A DNA stretch of 64,000 nucleotides from Pleurocapsa sp. PCC 7319 (GCF_000332195.1 NZ_KB235922.1:6324443-6388442); one strand, 5' to 3'; counted from the stretch's first letter, positions 35,656-45,777 are shown. Made by a program: numbers and translations. The notes: generated by a model not told the origin, from the letters alone.

Positions 35656-36435
35656 TTAATCATGATAGTCTTGACAAATTTGTCTGATTGATTTGACCCA
35701 AGCTGAAATAAAATCAGTTTGCCAGTCTTGGTTTTTCGGAACATCGACTAAAGTTAGCGTATCTAAAGCCTCTGCTACATTTCCATCTATCTGACCTAAA
35801 CCAACGGGAGTGAGTTTATCCTGGGAGACGGTTTGATAATTCTGGATTAACCACTGTACTGCTTTTTTGGGGTCTGCCCCTTGACCCATGATTAAGGATA
35901 ATCTGTCGCCAAATATTATTTTGAAACCATATTCAGTGGCTACTTGTCGTAGTTCTTGAATTGCAATTCGATTGGGGGTTAAAAAATACTCACTAAATTC
36001 TCTAGCTTTAGCTCGACGGGCCATAGCTAATGATGAGCCAATTAATGGTTGAATATCCTCTTCATCCAGATCGCCAAAACCACGCAAGATTTTGCCTATT
36101 TCTTCCTGTACAGCTTTCAAAGCTGCCCTGGCTTCAGTATAGGTGCATCCCAGCTGATAAAGATGATAATCATCTACTTTAGTAGTTTCTGAAGTTATAA
36201 GAAGATGGTTATCTTGAGGAATAAAAATACCGCTACCTTGCTCTACTATTAAAGGGTCATTTAAACCAATTTTCTGCGATAAGCTGGTTATTTCTGCACG
36301 AGTGTTATCAGTTATAAGAATTAAAGGAATATTTTTGTGCTTCAATTCTTGAATCACTGAGATAACTGACTCATAATTTTGCTCTTCCAGTGGCGGTAGT
36401 AGTATATCAAGATTAGTAAAAATAATTAAAGACAT
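35656..36435 (-). CDS. HAD-fold protein, mannosyl-3-phosphoglycerate phosphatase-like, nucleophile missing
   Basis: 259 residues with the fold of the Cof/MPGP branch of HAD phosphatases: an N-terminal strand, ILITDNTRAEITSL, IVEQGSGIFIP, a cap domain, GQGADPKKAVQWLI and VGLGQIDGNVAEALD. The catalytic motif I, normally DxDGT, reads FTNLDILL, so the nucleophile is N8; motif IV, normally GDSxND, reads GQIDGN. It is therefore probably not an active phosphatase by the normal chemistry. It lies 51 bp behind hisD on the same strand. Confidence 0.72.
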   Translation of the reverse strand: MSLIIFTNLDILLPPLEEQNYESVISVIQELKHKNIPLILITDNTRAEITSLSQKIGLNDPLIVEQGSGIFIPQDNHLLITSETTKVDDYHLYQLGCTYTEARAALKAVQEEIGKILRGFGDLDEEDIQPLIGSSLAMARRAKAREFSEYFLTPNRIAIQELRQVATEYGFKIIFGDRLSLIMGQGADPKKAVQWLIQNYQTVSQDKLTPVGLGQIDGNVAEALDTLTLVDVPKNQDWQTDFISAWVKSIRQICQDYHD

Positions 36436-36486
36436 TATTTTTGTGTATCAATCAAATATTAACTATTGACAGTCAACTACTACCAA

Positions 36487-37779
36487 CTATTCGGTTCTAA
36501 ATTTCACAGAATCAGCGTGAGAAGGTAAACCTTCAGCTTGAGCCAAAATTTGAATAGTGCTAGACATCTTTTTCAGGGCTGTTGCCGAGTACTGAATTAG
36601 GCTTGAGTGTTTCATAAAGGTTTCTACTCCTAATGCAGAAGCATAGCGAGCAGCTCCTGACGTCGGTAAAGTATGATTAGGTCCTGCTAGATAGTCTCCT
36701 GTAGCCTCTGGTGTAGAATTACCAATAAAAATAGCCCCAGCGTGACGAATTTGTGCAATTAAATCCCAAGGGTCTGCTATTTCTAACTCTAGATGTTCTG
36801 GTGCAAATAAATTGGAAAGTTCTGCTGCATCCTCCAACGAATCTACCACCACAATCAAACCGTAGTGAGCGATCGCTTTTTCTGTAAGAGTTTTACGGGG
36901 ATGGTTTGCCAGCTGTCTGCTAACTTCCTGCTGGACCTGCTGTGCTAAATTGGCATCAGTAGTTAACAGGATCGCTGCCGCCATTGGATCGTGCTCTGCC
37001 TGTGCCAGTAAATCTGCGGCAACGTAAATGGGATTAGCTTGTTCGTCAGCAATGATTAATACTTCTGAAGGACCAGCTAGGGAATCAATACCCACTGTAC
37101 CGTAAACTATCTTTTTGGCTAAGGTGACGTAAATATTACCAGGGCCTGTAATTACATCCACTTTAGGAATAGTTTCGGTACCATAAGCCAGTGATCCTAT
37201 GGCTTGGGCTCCTCCAACTCGATAAATCTCTTCAATACCAGCTTCTTGTGCTGCTACTAACACTGCCGGATTAATTTTGCCATCTTGATCAGGGGGAGTA
37301 ACCATCACGATTCGTGGTACATCGGCTACTTTGGCGGGGATAGCATTCATCAATACGGTACTGGGATAAGCAGCTCGCCCCCCAGGAATATACAAACCTG
37401 CTCGATCCACAGGAGTGTAACGTTTACCCAAGACGACATCATCTTCTTCAAACTGAACCCAAGACTTGGGAACTCGCTGACGATGAAAGGCTTCTATTTT
37501 GTGGCAGGCTGCTTGGATAGCACGCAGTAGGTCTTTCGATATCTGCTGATAAGCAGCATCCAGTTCTGAACCGCTAACTAGCAATTGCTCGGCGGTAAAT
37601 ACTTGCCGATCAAATTTTTCTGTATATTCCAGTAAAGCGCGATCGCCATTTTGCTTGACATTAGTGACAATTTTTCTGACCATGGCTTCCATGGGTAGAA
37701 TATCATCACCATTATTGCGATCGCCGATCCGCTTTAATTCAATTTGTGCCTCAGTTTGCCGATCAATTATTCGCAGCAT
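36487..37779 (-). CDS. hisD: histidinol dehydrogenase
   Basis: NAD-dependent oxidation of histidinol to histidine, the last two steps of histidine synthesis. About 430 residues. The signatures YIPGGRAAYPSTVLM, TGPGNIYVTLAKK and GIDSLAGPSEVLI are present, and the zinc ligand and catalytic residues are in LLAQAEHDPMA, NLFAPEHLE and AGPNHTLPTSGAARYAS. I take the ATG at 37779 (MLRII) as in homologues; in-frame ATGs at 37797 and 37791 would add six or four residues. Followed by the HAD-like gene. Confidence 0.93.
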   Translation of the reverse strand: MLRIIDRQTEAQIELKRIGDRNNGDDILPMEAMVRKIVTNVKQNGDRALLEYTEKFDRQVFTAEQLLVSGSELDAAYQQISKDLLRAIQAACHKIEAFHRQRVPKSWVQFEEDDVVLGKRYTPVDRAGLYIPGGRAAYPSTVLMNAIPAKVADVPRIVMVTPPDQDGKINPAVLVAAQEAGIEEIYRVGGAQAIGSLAYGTETIPKVDVITGPGNIYVTLAKKIVYGTVGIDSLAGPSEVLIIADEQANPIYVAADLLAQAEHDPMAAAILLTTDANLAQQVQQEVSRQLANHPRKTLTEKAIAHYGLIVVVDSLEDAAELSNLFAPEHLELEIADPWDLIAQIRHAGAIFIGNSTPEATGDYLAGPNHTLPTSGAARYASALGVETFMKHSSLIQYSATALKKMSSTIQILAQAEGLPSHADSVKFRTE

Positions 37780-37797
37780 CGAGAACCCCATATCCAT

Positions 37798-38136
37798 TTG
37801 AGCTATTAAACTTAGTGAGCTTATACTATATAAGATTTCTATTATAAGAATCTTTACAGTAAGAAACTTATCCTACCCATAGCTTAACGTGGATCTATAA
37901 TTACTCGCTTTGTTAACAACTCAGCTAACTATTTTCTCTAATTTAGCTCAATCCCTTCAACCTGCTTAAATTTACATATTACTTTAGAGAAATAAAATAT
38001 CGTGATTATTGGCGAACGATCGCTTTATGGAGCAATTCCCTAATAATTTGCTGAGTTATGGCGATCGCTAATCTTATAACGAGTAGGCTTTTACTCGACA
38101 CATTCTAATTTTGAAGGTTACTCTTGAGGCGGCAAA
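37798..38136. other. intergenic gap, no gene seen
   Basis: About 340 bp between the divergent hisD and Calx-beta/sugar dehydrogenase genes. It carries a GCGATCGC site and AT-rich stretches that may hold both promoters. No further feature is supported. Confidence 0.4.
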
Positions 38137-41100
38137 ATGGTCAGAGAGAGAAAACCAATGGTCAATCCTGGGATTATTTCCATAGATTTAGAAGCATTAC
38201 GCATTAATGAGGCAGCACAAGAAGCTATTATCCCTATTATCCGAACCGAAGGTAGTGATGGAACAGTCCTAGTAGATTATTCAATCAATGATGGCACCGC
38301 TACAGGAGAGAATGACTTTGCAGCCACTTCTGAAACTCTAACCTTTGCGCCTGGAGAGACAAGTAAGGAAATAGTAGTTCCCATTCTGAATGATACAATC
38401 CCTGAAACAGATGAGACTTTTAATATTGCGATCGGAAATTCTGTAGGAGCAGAACTGGGAGGAATTAGAACTGCGATCATAACTATTGAAGATAATGATG
38501 AGACCGATCTAGATACCATTTCTTTCAGTCAAGGAGAATATAACTTCGGAGAAGAACAAGGTGAAGCGAGTATTTCGCTAACCCGAACTGGCGACACTAA
38601 CCAGACAGTTTCAGTGGACTATACTACTGAAGATGATTACGCACGATCTGGGACTGATTACACAACTGTTTCGGGTACGCTGACCTTTGGCTCCGGTGAG
38701 ACGAGCAAGACTTTTATCGTTCCACTTCTGGATGACAACCTACCAGAGTTAAATGAATCTCTGAACTTGACCCTGAGTAATCCAGTGGGAATCGATCTGG
38801 GTGTACAGAATACTGCTAGATTGATTGTCGAAGATAATGACGAATCTCCCTTCGTTTTCGAACGGGAGGTAGTTGTTTCCGGATTAGCAGAAGGAAATAG
38901 AGATACCAAAAGATTATCTGGACCAACTGCTTTTGATTGGACTCCAGATGGCAAAATGTTAATCGCCAAACTAGATGGCATTGTAAGGGTCTCCGACGAT
39001 GGTGAACTGTTGGAACAGCCATTTATTGATATTTCGGAACAAGTGAATACCGGTGGTCAGCGGGGGCTGCTTGGTTTAGCCGTACATCCAGAATTTCCCG
39101 AAAATCCTTATGTTTACCTCGCTTTCTCTTACGATCCCCCTGAAGAAGAGCCAGATCTAGACAAGGTTGGACGTGTAACTCGGTTAATTCGCGTTGAAGC
39201 CGACCCCAATTCTAACTACACAACGGCTGTGCCTGGAAGTGAAGTTATCCTGCTAGAAACACCCCCGGTCAATAACTTCCATGCTGCTGGTGCCATTCAC
39301 TTCGGCAATGATGGTTCGCTTTTTTTCAGCCATGGAGATGGTTCTCAGGTTAGTGATTCTCCTACTCCTGAAGAGACCGAATTACTTCAAAGTATTGATT
39401 ATCCTTTTGGCAAACTGTTTCGCCTCGATCCAATTACTGGGGAAGGCTACCCAGACAATCCTTTTTACGACGGAGATCCCACTAGCATTCAATCTAAGGT
39501 ATACAACTATGGTTTGCGCAATCCCTGGCGGTATACCATTCATCCAGATACTGGGGAACCCTTCATTGGCGATGTAGGCTGGACAAATTGGGAAGAAATT
39601 AATAAAGGTCGGGGAGTAAATTTCGGTTGGCCGCTGTATGAAGGAGGAAATAGTGTAAATCTAAGAACTACAGCTCTTGCTGACGAACCCGAATTTCAAG
39701 AGCTTTATGCTAGTACATCAGACGTGACGGCTCCAATCTATGCTCGTAACCATAGCGATGGTGCCAGATCGATTACTCTGGGTGATTTTTATACTGGCAC
39801 AACCTATCCTGAAGTCTATCAAGGAGCATTATTCTTCAGTGATTTTGGTAATAGTGCTGAGGTTAATGCGTTGCTTTTCGATGATCAAGGGAATGTAGAT
39901 TCAGCTACGCCTTTCACAGAGGAACCTGCTGTGACTCAAATCTCTGCGGGTCCAGATTCAAATCTTTATTTCTCGAACCTATTTTCGGGTGAAATTGGTC
40001 GCTGGGTCTTAAAGGATTCCTTCTTACCAGGTAAGCCAGATTATACTCTCCCTAACCAGTCTAACTTTAGCAACAGTGACGAAGCAGGAGTCTTTCTGTG
40101 GAAAGACTCGTTCGATGGTCCCTATCACCTGCGTACGGTTGGTGCTGGCGACCCAACCCAATTTGAAGTTAATTTAATTGCCAACGATAACCTTCTGGAC
40201 GTGACTCCAGTTGCACTGGAAACTAAAGATGACTTGGAGATAAACGAATCCAGCTTTTCTTTAACTTCCAGGCTCGGTAAGTGGCAGGATGGAGTTGATT
40301 TTCACCTTCGTCTCGGTGCAGAAGCAATCTTTTCGGTCACTCAAGATGGGGTTGCTAATCCCCAACAAGTCAACGTTGGTCAGCAAGGAGCTAGACTATC
40401 CCCCGCTGGTTGGATTGTTTCCACAGACGATCTTCCAGATCGACCAGAATTCAGTTCGGGGAATGACTTAGGATTATTCTGGGGAAAAGGTGCGAGTGAC
40501 AACCTGTTAGAGTTTCGTTGGAGTGGTGATGGAGATGTCCATGATACAAAGCTTTCAGTTCTGACGGCAGATCAAACTTCTAGCTTCTCACCCGTCTTAC
40601 TGGGACCAAATGATAAAATCACCAACTTTACTAATGGAATTGAAATTGAGGGGCAAGTCGGTACAGGACATGATGGTCTGAACATTACTACAACACAACC
40701 AACCAAAATTGGAGTGACTTATGAGCAAGACGGTTTATTCCAACCCGATCTAGTTAATCCTTTGGAGGACGATCTGTTAGGATTACCAAACAGCTATCAA
40801 CTTCCCTTAGCAACCCCTTACGGTCGACCAGAATACAACCCAGCGGAAGACAAAGGAATATTTTTGTGGTTGGATGAGCAGGACTTCTGGCATTTGCGAA
40901 TGACAGGAGGTGAGTTAGGAAGTCGCTATGTGGGCTCAATTGTTTCGGATCAAGCGGCTATAGATGTGCAGACAGTTCAGCTAGAGGAGGCAGATGTGGT
41001 CAACACGGCTGACCCATTGAGGATTGATTTTGAGTTCCAAGTCTCGCAGTCAGAGGAGGATGGCATAGACTTTCGTTTTCAGGCTGGAGCTGCTTTGACA

Positions 41101-41202
41101 TTAAATTTAGAAGAGCCTGGTGAACAAGCCGCTGCTCAATTACACGTAGGAGCAGAGCAATGGTCTGTTAGTGAACTCCCTCTTGACCTTAGTGGCTGGT
41201 AG
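38137..41202 (+). CDS. Calx-beta / PQQ-type sugar (glucose/sorbosone) dehydrogenase-like protein with three C-terminal repeat modules
   Basis: A 1021-residue protein. Residues about 12-120 and 125-228 are two Calx-beta domains (each with VDYS/T...GTDYTTVSGTLTFGSGETSKTF-type strands and ending EDNDE), which bind calcium and occur in secreted adhesive proteins. Residues 235-625 form a glucose/sorbosone dehydrogenase-like beta propeller (FDWTPDGKMLIAKLDG, RGLLGLAVHPEF, GLRNPWRYTIHPDTG, GDVGWTNWEEIN). Residues about 634-750, 770-878 and 898-1005 are three related modules with a PEY...D-G-F-W...L-F core. No ordinary signal peptide is seen, so export, if any, is by another route. An in-frame ATG at 38158 is an alternative start. 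Confidence 0.82.
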   Translation: MVRERKPMVNPGIISIDLEALRINEAAQEAIIPIIRTEGSDGTVLVDYSINDGTATGENDFAATSETLTFAPGETSKEIVVPILNDTIPETDETFNIAIGNSVGAELGGIRTAIITIEDNDETDLDTISFSQGEYNFGEEQGEASISLTRTGDTNQTVSVDYTTEDDYARSGTDYTTVSGTLTFGSGETSKTFIVPLLDDNLPELNESLNLTLSNPVGIDLGVQNTARLIVEDNDESPFVFEREVVVSGLAEGNRDTKRLSGPTAFDWTPDGKMLIAKLDGIVRVSDDGELLEQPFIDISEQVNTGGQRGLLGLAVHPEFPENPYVYLAFSYDPPEEEPDLDKVGRVTRLIRVEADPNSNYTTAVPGSEVILLETPPVNNFHAAGAIHFGNDGSLFFSHGDGSQVSDSPTPEETELLQSIDYPFGKLFRLDPITGEGYPDNPFYDGDPTSIQSKVYNYGLRNPWRYTIHPDTGEPFIGDVGWTNWEEINKGRGVNFGWPLYEGGNSVNLRTTALADEPEFQELYASTSDVTAPIYARNHSDGARSITLGDFYTGTTYPEVYQGALFFSDFGNSAEVNALLFDDQGNVDSATPFTEEPAVTQISAGPDSNLYFSNLFSGEIGRWVLKDSFLPGKPDYTLPNQSNFSNSDEAGVFLWKDSFDGPYHLRTVGAGDPTQFEVNLIANDNLLDVTPVALETKDDLEINESSFSLTSRLGKWQDGVDFHLRLGAEAIFSVTQDGVANPQQVNVGQQGARLSPAGWIVSTDDLPDRPEFSSGNDLGLFWGKGASDNLLEFRWSGDGDVHDTKLSVLTADQTSSFSPVLLGPNDKITNFTNGIEIEGQVGTGHDGLNITTTQPTKIGVTYEQDGLFQPDLVNPLEDDLLGLPNSYQLPLATPYGRPEYNPAEDKGIFLWLDEQDFWHLRMTGGELGSRYVGSIVSDQAAIDVQTVQLEEADVVNTADPLRIDFEFQVSQSEEDGIDFRFQAGAALTLNLEEPGEQAAAQLHVGAEQWSVSELPLDLSGW

Positions 41203-41219
41203 TTGTTAACAGTGGATAA

Positions 41220-42698
41220 TTATTGATTAATTTTGACCGTTACTGTTTTGACTTGTGTATATTCACGCAAACCGTATTCTCCTAGTTCACGACCAATACC
41301 AGATTGCTTAAAGCCACCAAATGGAGCAGCGGAGTTGAATACATCGTAACAATTAATCCACACTGTACCCACGCGCAGATGATGGGCAATTTTATGGGCC
41401 TTTGTAATATCTTGCGTCCAGATGGCAGCAGCTAAACCATATTTGGTATTATTGGCTCGACGAATTACCTCGTCAATATCTCGAAACTTGGTAATACTCA
41501 TTACAGGACCAAAAATTTCCTCTTGAGCAATTGTCATCTGGTCTTGTACTTCAGTGAAGACCGTAGGTTCAATAAAGAAACCCCGATTGCCCACTCTACT
41601 TCCACCAAATTGCAAATTAGCTCCTTCCCTCATGCCTGCTTCGATATAGTGCATGACACGGTCAAACTGAATCTGACTGATTTGGGGCCCTTGTTCTGTC
41701 CTGGGATCCAAGGGATCGCCGACAATTCTCTTTTTAGCTCGTTCAATACTGCGAGCAACGAACTCTGGGTAGCATTTTTCTTCCACAAATATCCTCGAAC
41801 CAGCAGTACAACATTGTCCTTGATTAAGGAATAAGCCCAAATGCGCTCCTTCGATAGCTGCATCTAGGTCGGTATCGGCAAAAACGATATTGGGATTCTT
41901 ACTACCTAATTCTAAAGTTACTTGTTTGAGGTTACTTTGAGCAGCAGCAGTCATGATTAGATGACCTACATCTGTTGAACCAGTAAAGGCTAATTTATCG
42001 ATGTCTTGATGACGAGCGATCGCTATTCCTAGTGTATTGCCAAAACCAGGGAGAATGTTCACTACTCCTGGGGGAAAGCCTGCTTCGATAATTAATTCTC
42101 CAACTTTAAGAGCAGTTAAGGGCGTGTAGCTCGAAGGTTTCAACACTACTGTATTGCCCGTTGCCAATGCTGGGGCTAACTTCCACGCTTGCATTAATAA
42201 AGGGAAGTTCCAGGGAATAATCTGACCAATAACGCCAATCGGTTCGTGTCTGGTGTAGCAAAGAAAATCTTTGGCCAAGGGTATGGTTTTACCTTGAATC
42301 TTATCAGCCCACCCTGCAAAGTAACGATAGCATTGAATTGCTAACGGAAGATCAATCTTGCTTGATTCCCTCAGTGGCTTACCATTATCTAGAGTTTCTA
42401 ATTGTGCTAATTCTGCTTGATGTTCTTCAATTAAATTGGCTAACTTATAAAGTAAAACTGCGCGATCGCTTCCTGATACTCTTGACCATTCTCCTTCGGA
42501 AAAAGCTTTTCTTGCTGCCTGCACTGCCAATTCCAAATCAGCAGCACCTGCCAAAGCCACCTCACAGATTACCTCCTCGTTAGCAGGGTTAACTGTGGCA
42601 AACTTTTGACCAGAAATACTATCAACCCATTCATTATTAATTAAGAGTTGGGTCGCACTAATTTTTAGTGGTTGTTTTAAAGAAGTTACAGTAACCAT
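41220..42698 (-). CDS. NAD(P)-dependent aldehyde dehydrogenase
   Basis: A 492-residue enzyme of the betaine/retinal-type ALDH family. The catalytic cysteine is in [12 protein letters not shown], the general base in [14 protein letters not shown] and the coenzyme site in [20 protein letters not shown] and [18 protein letters not shown] are also standard. It oxidises an aldehyde to an acid; substrate uncertain. Its end is 17 bp from the end of the convergent sugar dehydrogenase-like gene, so the two terminate almost together. Confidence 0.9.
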   Translation of the reverse strand: MVTVTSLKQPLKISATQLLINNEWVDSISGQKFATVNPANEEVICEVALAGAADLELAVQAARKAFSEGEWSRVSGSDRAVLLYKLANLIEEHQAELAQLETLDNGKPLRESSKIDLPLAIQCYRYFAGWADKIQGKTIPLAKDFLCYTRHEPIGVIGQIIPWNFPLLMQAWKLAPALATGNTVVLKPSSYTPLTALKVGELIIEAGFPPGVVNILPGFGNTLGIAIARHQDIDKLAFTGSTDVGHLIMTAAAQSNLKQVTLELGSKNPNIVFADTDLDAAIEGAHLGLFLNQGQCCTAGSRIFVEEKCYPEFVARSIERAKKRIVGDPLDPRTEQGPQISQIQFDRVMHYIEAGMREGANLQFGGSRVGNRGFFIEPTVFTEVQDQMTIAQEEIFGPVMSITKFRDIDEVIRRANNTKYGLAAAIWTQDITKAHKIAHHLRVGTVWINCYDVFNSAAPFGGFKQSGIGRELGEYGLREYTQVKTVTVKINQ

Positions 42699-43018
42699 AA
42701 TTGCCTCTATTTTTTTCAGTGGCTATCCTTTCAGGATTTTGGCTAGCAGCTGCTCATTTAAACGGTGTAATCCAGAAGATATATTTTCACAGCAAGAAGA
42801 AAGACAGAAAATATTAACTTTCTATCTTCTTTTTGCTTAATACAAACACCCAGCATACAGGTGTCATAATCACAACTTCATAGCTTGCTGAACTTTGACG
42901 AGAAGCCGCCCTTCATAGGTCTACGCTTTTGTAGTTACTCCAAACTAAGTTATATTGGCGTAAGCTTTGCAATCATCCTAGCTACTCTTGTTCGTATAGC
43001 ATTTACTAATGCTGAATT
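42699..43018. other. intergenic gap with a stem-loop
   Basis: Between nblA and the aldehyde dehydrogenase gene (both minus). AAGAAGAAAGA (42794-42804) pairs with TCTATCTTCTT (42821-42831), 11 bp with one mismatch, followed on the plus strand by more T. It may be a processing or termination site for nblA. No gene seen. Confidence 0.35.
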
Positions 43019-43225
43019 TTACAAGTAGCATTCCTTAAACATTTCTTTGCAGACATTTTCTTTAACCATGATCTGTCGAAATGCTTCCCGCAAATATTCT
43101 TTAGCCTGATCCAAAGTTAGGTGCTCAATTTCTCTTTCTAAAACTTGCAACTGAAATTGTTGCTCCAAGCTGAGTTGTCCAATTGTGTTGTTATTTTTGT
43201 TGTTGTTCTTATCTTTGTTATCCAT
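43019..43225 (-). CDS. nblA: NblA phycobilisome degradation adaptor
   Basis: A 68-residue protein whose residues 17-55 carry the NblA family signature LSLEQQFQLQVLEREIEHL, then LDQAKEYLREAFRQIMVKE. NblA binds phycobiliproteins and the Clp protease chaperone to start phycobilisome breakdown under nitrogen or sulfur starvation. An asparagine/lysine-rich N-terminus (1-16) and a C-terminal cysteine pair (C59, C66) are additions. An AAGGAG ribosome site precedes the ATG. Regulation by starvation is expected from the family; I see no certain NtcA site. Confidence 0.9.
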   Translation of the reverse strand: MDNKDKNNNKNNNTIGQLSLEQQFQLQVLEREIEHLTLDQAKEYLREAFRQIMVKENVCKEMFKECYL

Positions 43226-44128
43226 GATTCGACTCCTTAAATTTAGTCCAAGATTGTTTCGCTTCTATTCAATGACTGTTTCAGACGATCAAGGAGTAAA
43301 ATCTGGAAGCAGAATCGGCTGAGTAATCAAAAAAACATTAATTATTCAAAAAACTCAACCAGCTAAAGATTTTCAACTAGATAAATTTCGTAAGAACACA
43401 GCCATTGCTAGCCATTCATTGATACAAGTTTCTCTGAGTAAGTGCTCATCACTATTAGTAGATAGGTGTTCGATGTTGTTCTAGAGAGTTCAAAGTTGTC
43501 TTCTGAGCTAATAGAAAACTTGTAAGTTTGTTACTAGAAAATATAGGTATCTTTAGTAACACTTATGTATCAAGTATTAGTTTTATTTGATCACATTATA
43601 GCAAATTATTTTTGATAACTTTCTGATGTAATCATAAAAATTAGCTTTTTAAAGAAAGAGCATCAATGGCTTTTTAAAATTACCATTCCATATAAATATC
43701 CAGCTAAAATAACTCAAAATAGTAATTCAAGGCTAGCAATTGAGTTAAATCTATTTATTGTTTCTGAAAAAATAAGATGAAAAGGCAAGAAAATCTTGAT
43801 AAATAACTAAAAATAAATGACTAAGCAGTAATTAAGAAAAATAGATCTCAAAGACAGGTCATATATTTTCAAGAGTTTGATTGAAGTTATATTGTCAAGT
43901 GTTGATAACTGATTGTTAGCAAATATTTGGCGTTTCAAGTCTATTGAGATGTACGATCTAATCTTTAGAAAATCAAATTAATTATATTTGAAATTTTTCG
44001 AGTATACTACATAGATTGAACATGATCTGACTGCGATCGCAGTCAGATTGAGAGATGTCCACTATCCTCAGTCTAGATATTAATAATCAATATAATTACT
44101 CATAAAAATATTATATTAATCATCAAAT
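43226..44128. other. 900-bp AT-rich intergenic region, no gene; ends with a 24-bp palindrome
   Basis: Between the divergent nblA and DnaJ-TPR-WD40 genes. I find no convincing frame, tRNA or heptamer array. It must hold the promoters of both genes. The only strong feature is the perfect palindrome at 44025-44048, listed separately. Confidence 0.45.
44025..44048. promoter_or_regulatory. 24-bp perfect palindrome centred on HIP1
   Basis: The half-site ATCTGACTGCGA is followed by its exact reverse complement, so the palindrome contains GCGATCGC at its centre. There is no T-run behind it. It lies 81 bp before the start of the DnaJ-TPR-WD40 gene, where an operator or a transcript-level hairpin could act. 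Confidence 0.6.
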
Positions 44129-45640
44129 ATGAACGATATTGCCCAATATTATGCCATTCTGGGAATTAAACATACAGCCTCTCCAGAGGCAACAAAAAAA
44201 GCTTATCGAAATTTAGCTAAAATCTGGCATCCAGATCGTTATCTTAATAATCCCTTACTTAAAGAAAAGGCTGAAATAGAAATCAAAAAAATCAATCAAG
44301 CCTACGCAGTAATCAAGGCTTATCAAACAGAAAATAGCCACAATTTAAATATCAAAAAAACTGTTACACAAAAAAATAATTATAAATCTACTTCAAAAGT
44401 TGTCAAAACTAAAAATACTCCAGAATTTTACTATCAGCAAGGAGTTGAATATGCTGAAGCAAAAAATTATGAAGATGCTTTAACTAATTTTACTCAAGCT
44501 ATTAAACTAAATCCTGATTATCTAGAAGCATATCAGTATCGAGGTTATATTTTATCTAAGTTAGGTTATGAATATCGAGCCGATGCCGAATTTAAAAAAG
44601 CACACCGTATTAAAGTAAAAAATAAGAGCAAATATACTCCTGCTAATCAATATCAATCTCAAGCTTATACTTATCAGCAATATTCAACTAAGGCTACAAA
44701 AAATACTCAAAGTAATAACCAATTAAAATGCTATCACACTATTTTAGCAGCGAATCAAGCTATTAGATGTATAGCTATCGGCAAAAATAGCCAAGCTTTC
44801 GCCAGTGCCAATAATGACCCAGAAATAAAACTTTGGCAGTTAAATAATGGGCAGAGAATTACTACTCTTCGTGGGCATACAGATGCAGTCACCTGTTTAA
44901 CAATGAGTAATAGTGGTCAAACTTTAGTTAGTGGTAGCCAAGATAAAACTATTCGATTTTGGGATCTAAAAGAAAAAAAAATAATTCGCACTTTAGGAGG
45001 ATATTTTAATGGTCATCTAAATACAATAGTGGCTCTTGCTATTAGCCCCGATAATCAAACTTTACTAAGTTGTAGTGCCGATAAATCCCTCAAGATTTGG
45101 GATGTAAATAGAGGTAGAGAAACTCACAACATTTCTTTTTCTGCTGCCATGACTTGCATTGCATTTTCTCCTAATGGTCAAATATTTTGTAGTGGTGGTT
45201 TGGAGCCACAATTGAGAATTAGAGAAATTAAAAATGGGCAGGTAATTCGTTCAATTAATAATGACGGTGGCGTACTATCTTTAGCTTTTAGTCCCGACGG
45301 CAATTTGCTCGCTACAGGAGGTTTCAATCGTTGTCTTAAATTGTGGGATATAACTACAGGAAAAGAAATTTATACTCTTCAAGGACATTCAGATCGTGTA
45401 TCAGCAGTCAACTTCAGTAGTGATGGCAAAACTCTCATCAGTGGTAGTTGGGATAAAACCATCAAGTTATGGAATCTAGTAACAGGAAAAAAAATAGCTA
45501 GTGTTACCGGACATACTAATAAAATTCATGCTATGGCGATTGCGCGGAGCGCACTGGCAAAGCCAATCGCCTCTGATAATCAAACTCTAATAAGTGGTAG
45601 TGCGGATCAGACGATTAAACTTTGGCGATATAATTTCTGA
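44129..45640 (+). CDS. DnaJ-TPR-WD40 fusion protein
   Basis: A 503-residue protein. J domain (5-70, HPD in KIWHPDRYLNN); two TPR units (about 98-165: FYYQQGVEYAEAKNYEDALTNFTQAI); linker; then a seven-blade WD40 propeller (about 200-503) with repeats ending FWDLK, IWDVN, LWDIT, LWNLV and LWRYNF. The last blade has an insertion of nine residues (RSALAKPIA) encoded by a 35-bp palindromic element (45536-45570) in the reading frame. The build suggests a co-chaperone that holds clients by the propeller and the TPR. Such fusions occur in cyanobacteria; clients are not known. Confidence 0.85.
   Translation: MNDIAQYYAILGIKHTASPEATKKAYRNLAKIWHPDRYLNNPLLKEKAEIEIKKINQAYAVIKAYQTENSHNLNIKKTVTQKNNYKSTSKVVKTKNTPEFYYQQGVEYAEAKNYEDALTNFTQAIKLNPDYLEAYQYRGYILSKLGYEYRADAEFKKAHRIKVKNKSKYTPANQYQSQAYTYQQYSTKATKNTQSNNQLKCYHTILAANQAIRCIAIGKNSQAFASANNDPEIKLWQLNNGQRITTLRGHTDAVTCLTMSNSGQTLVSGSQDKTIRFWDLKEKKIIRTLGGYFNGHLNTIVALAISPDNQTLLSCSADKSLKIWDVNRGRETHNISFSAAMTCIAFSPNGQIFCSGGLEPQLRIREIKNGQVIRSINNDGGVLSLAFSPDGNLLATGGFNRCLKLWDITTGKEIYTLQGHSDRVSAVNFSSDGKTLISGSWDKTIKLWNLVTGKKIASVTGHTNKIHAMAIARSALAKPIASDNQTLISGSADQTIKLWRYNF
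45536..45570. repeat. 35-bp palindromic element in the last WD40 blade
   Basis: GCGATTG at one end pairs with CAATCGC at the other, with an inner GCGC-GGA-GCGC. It is translated in frame and splits the blade between MAIA and SDNQTL. The element resembles dispersed palindromes with GCGCGGAGCGC/GGCAAAGCC cores I have seen in cyanobacterial DNA; this similarity is from memory. Confidence 0.55.
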
Positions 45641-45777
45641 CTATTGTCTAATTTTATCCATAAAACTAACACGGATATAAATTACCTAGGCGGAAGTAAT
45701 GTATCAATTGTTTTAACTACTCGACAGGGATTGCCAACAGCAACTACTACTAGCTATCAACAAGTTAACCTAGACTG

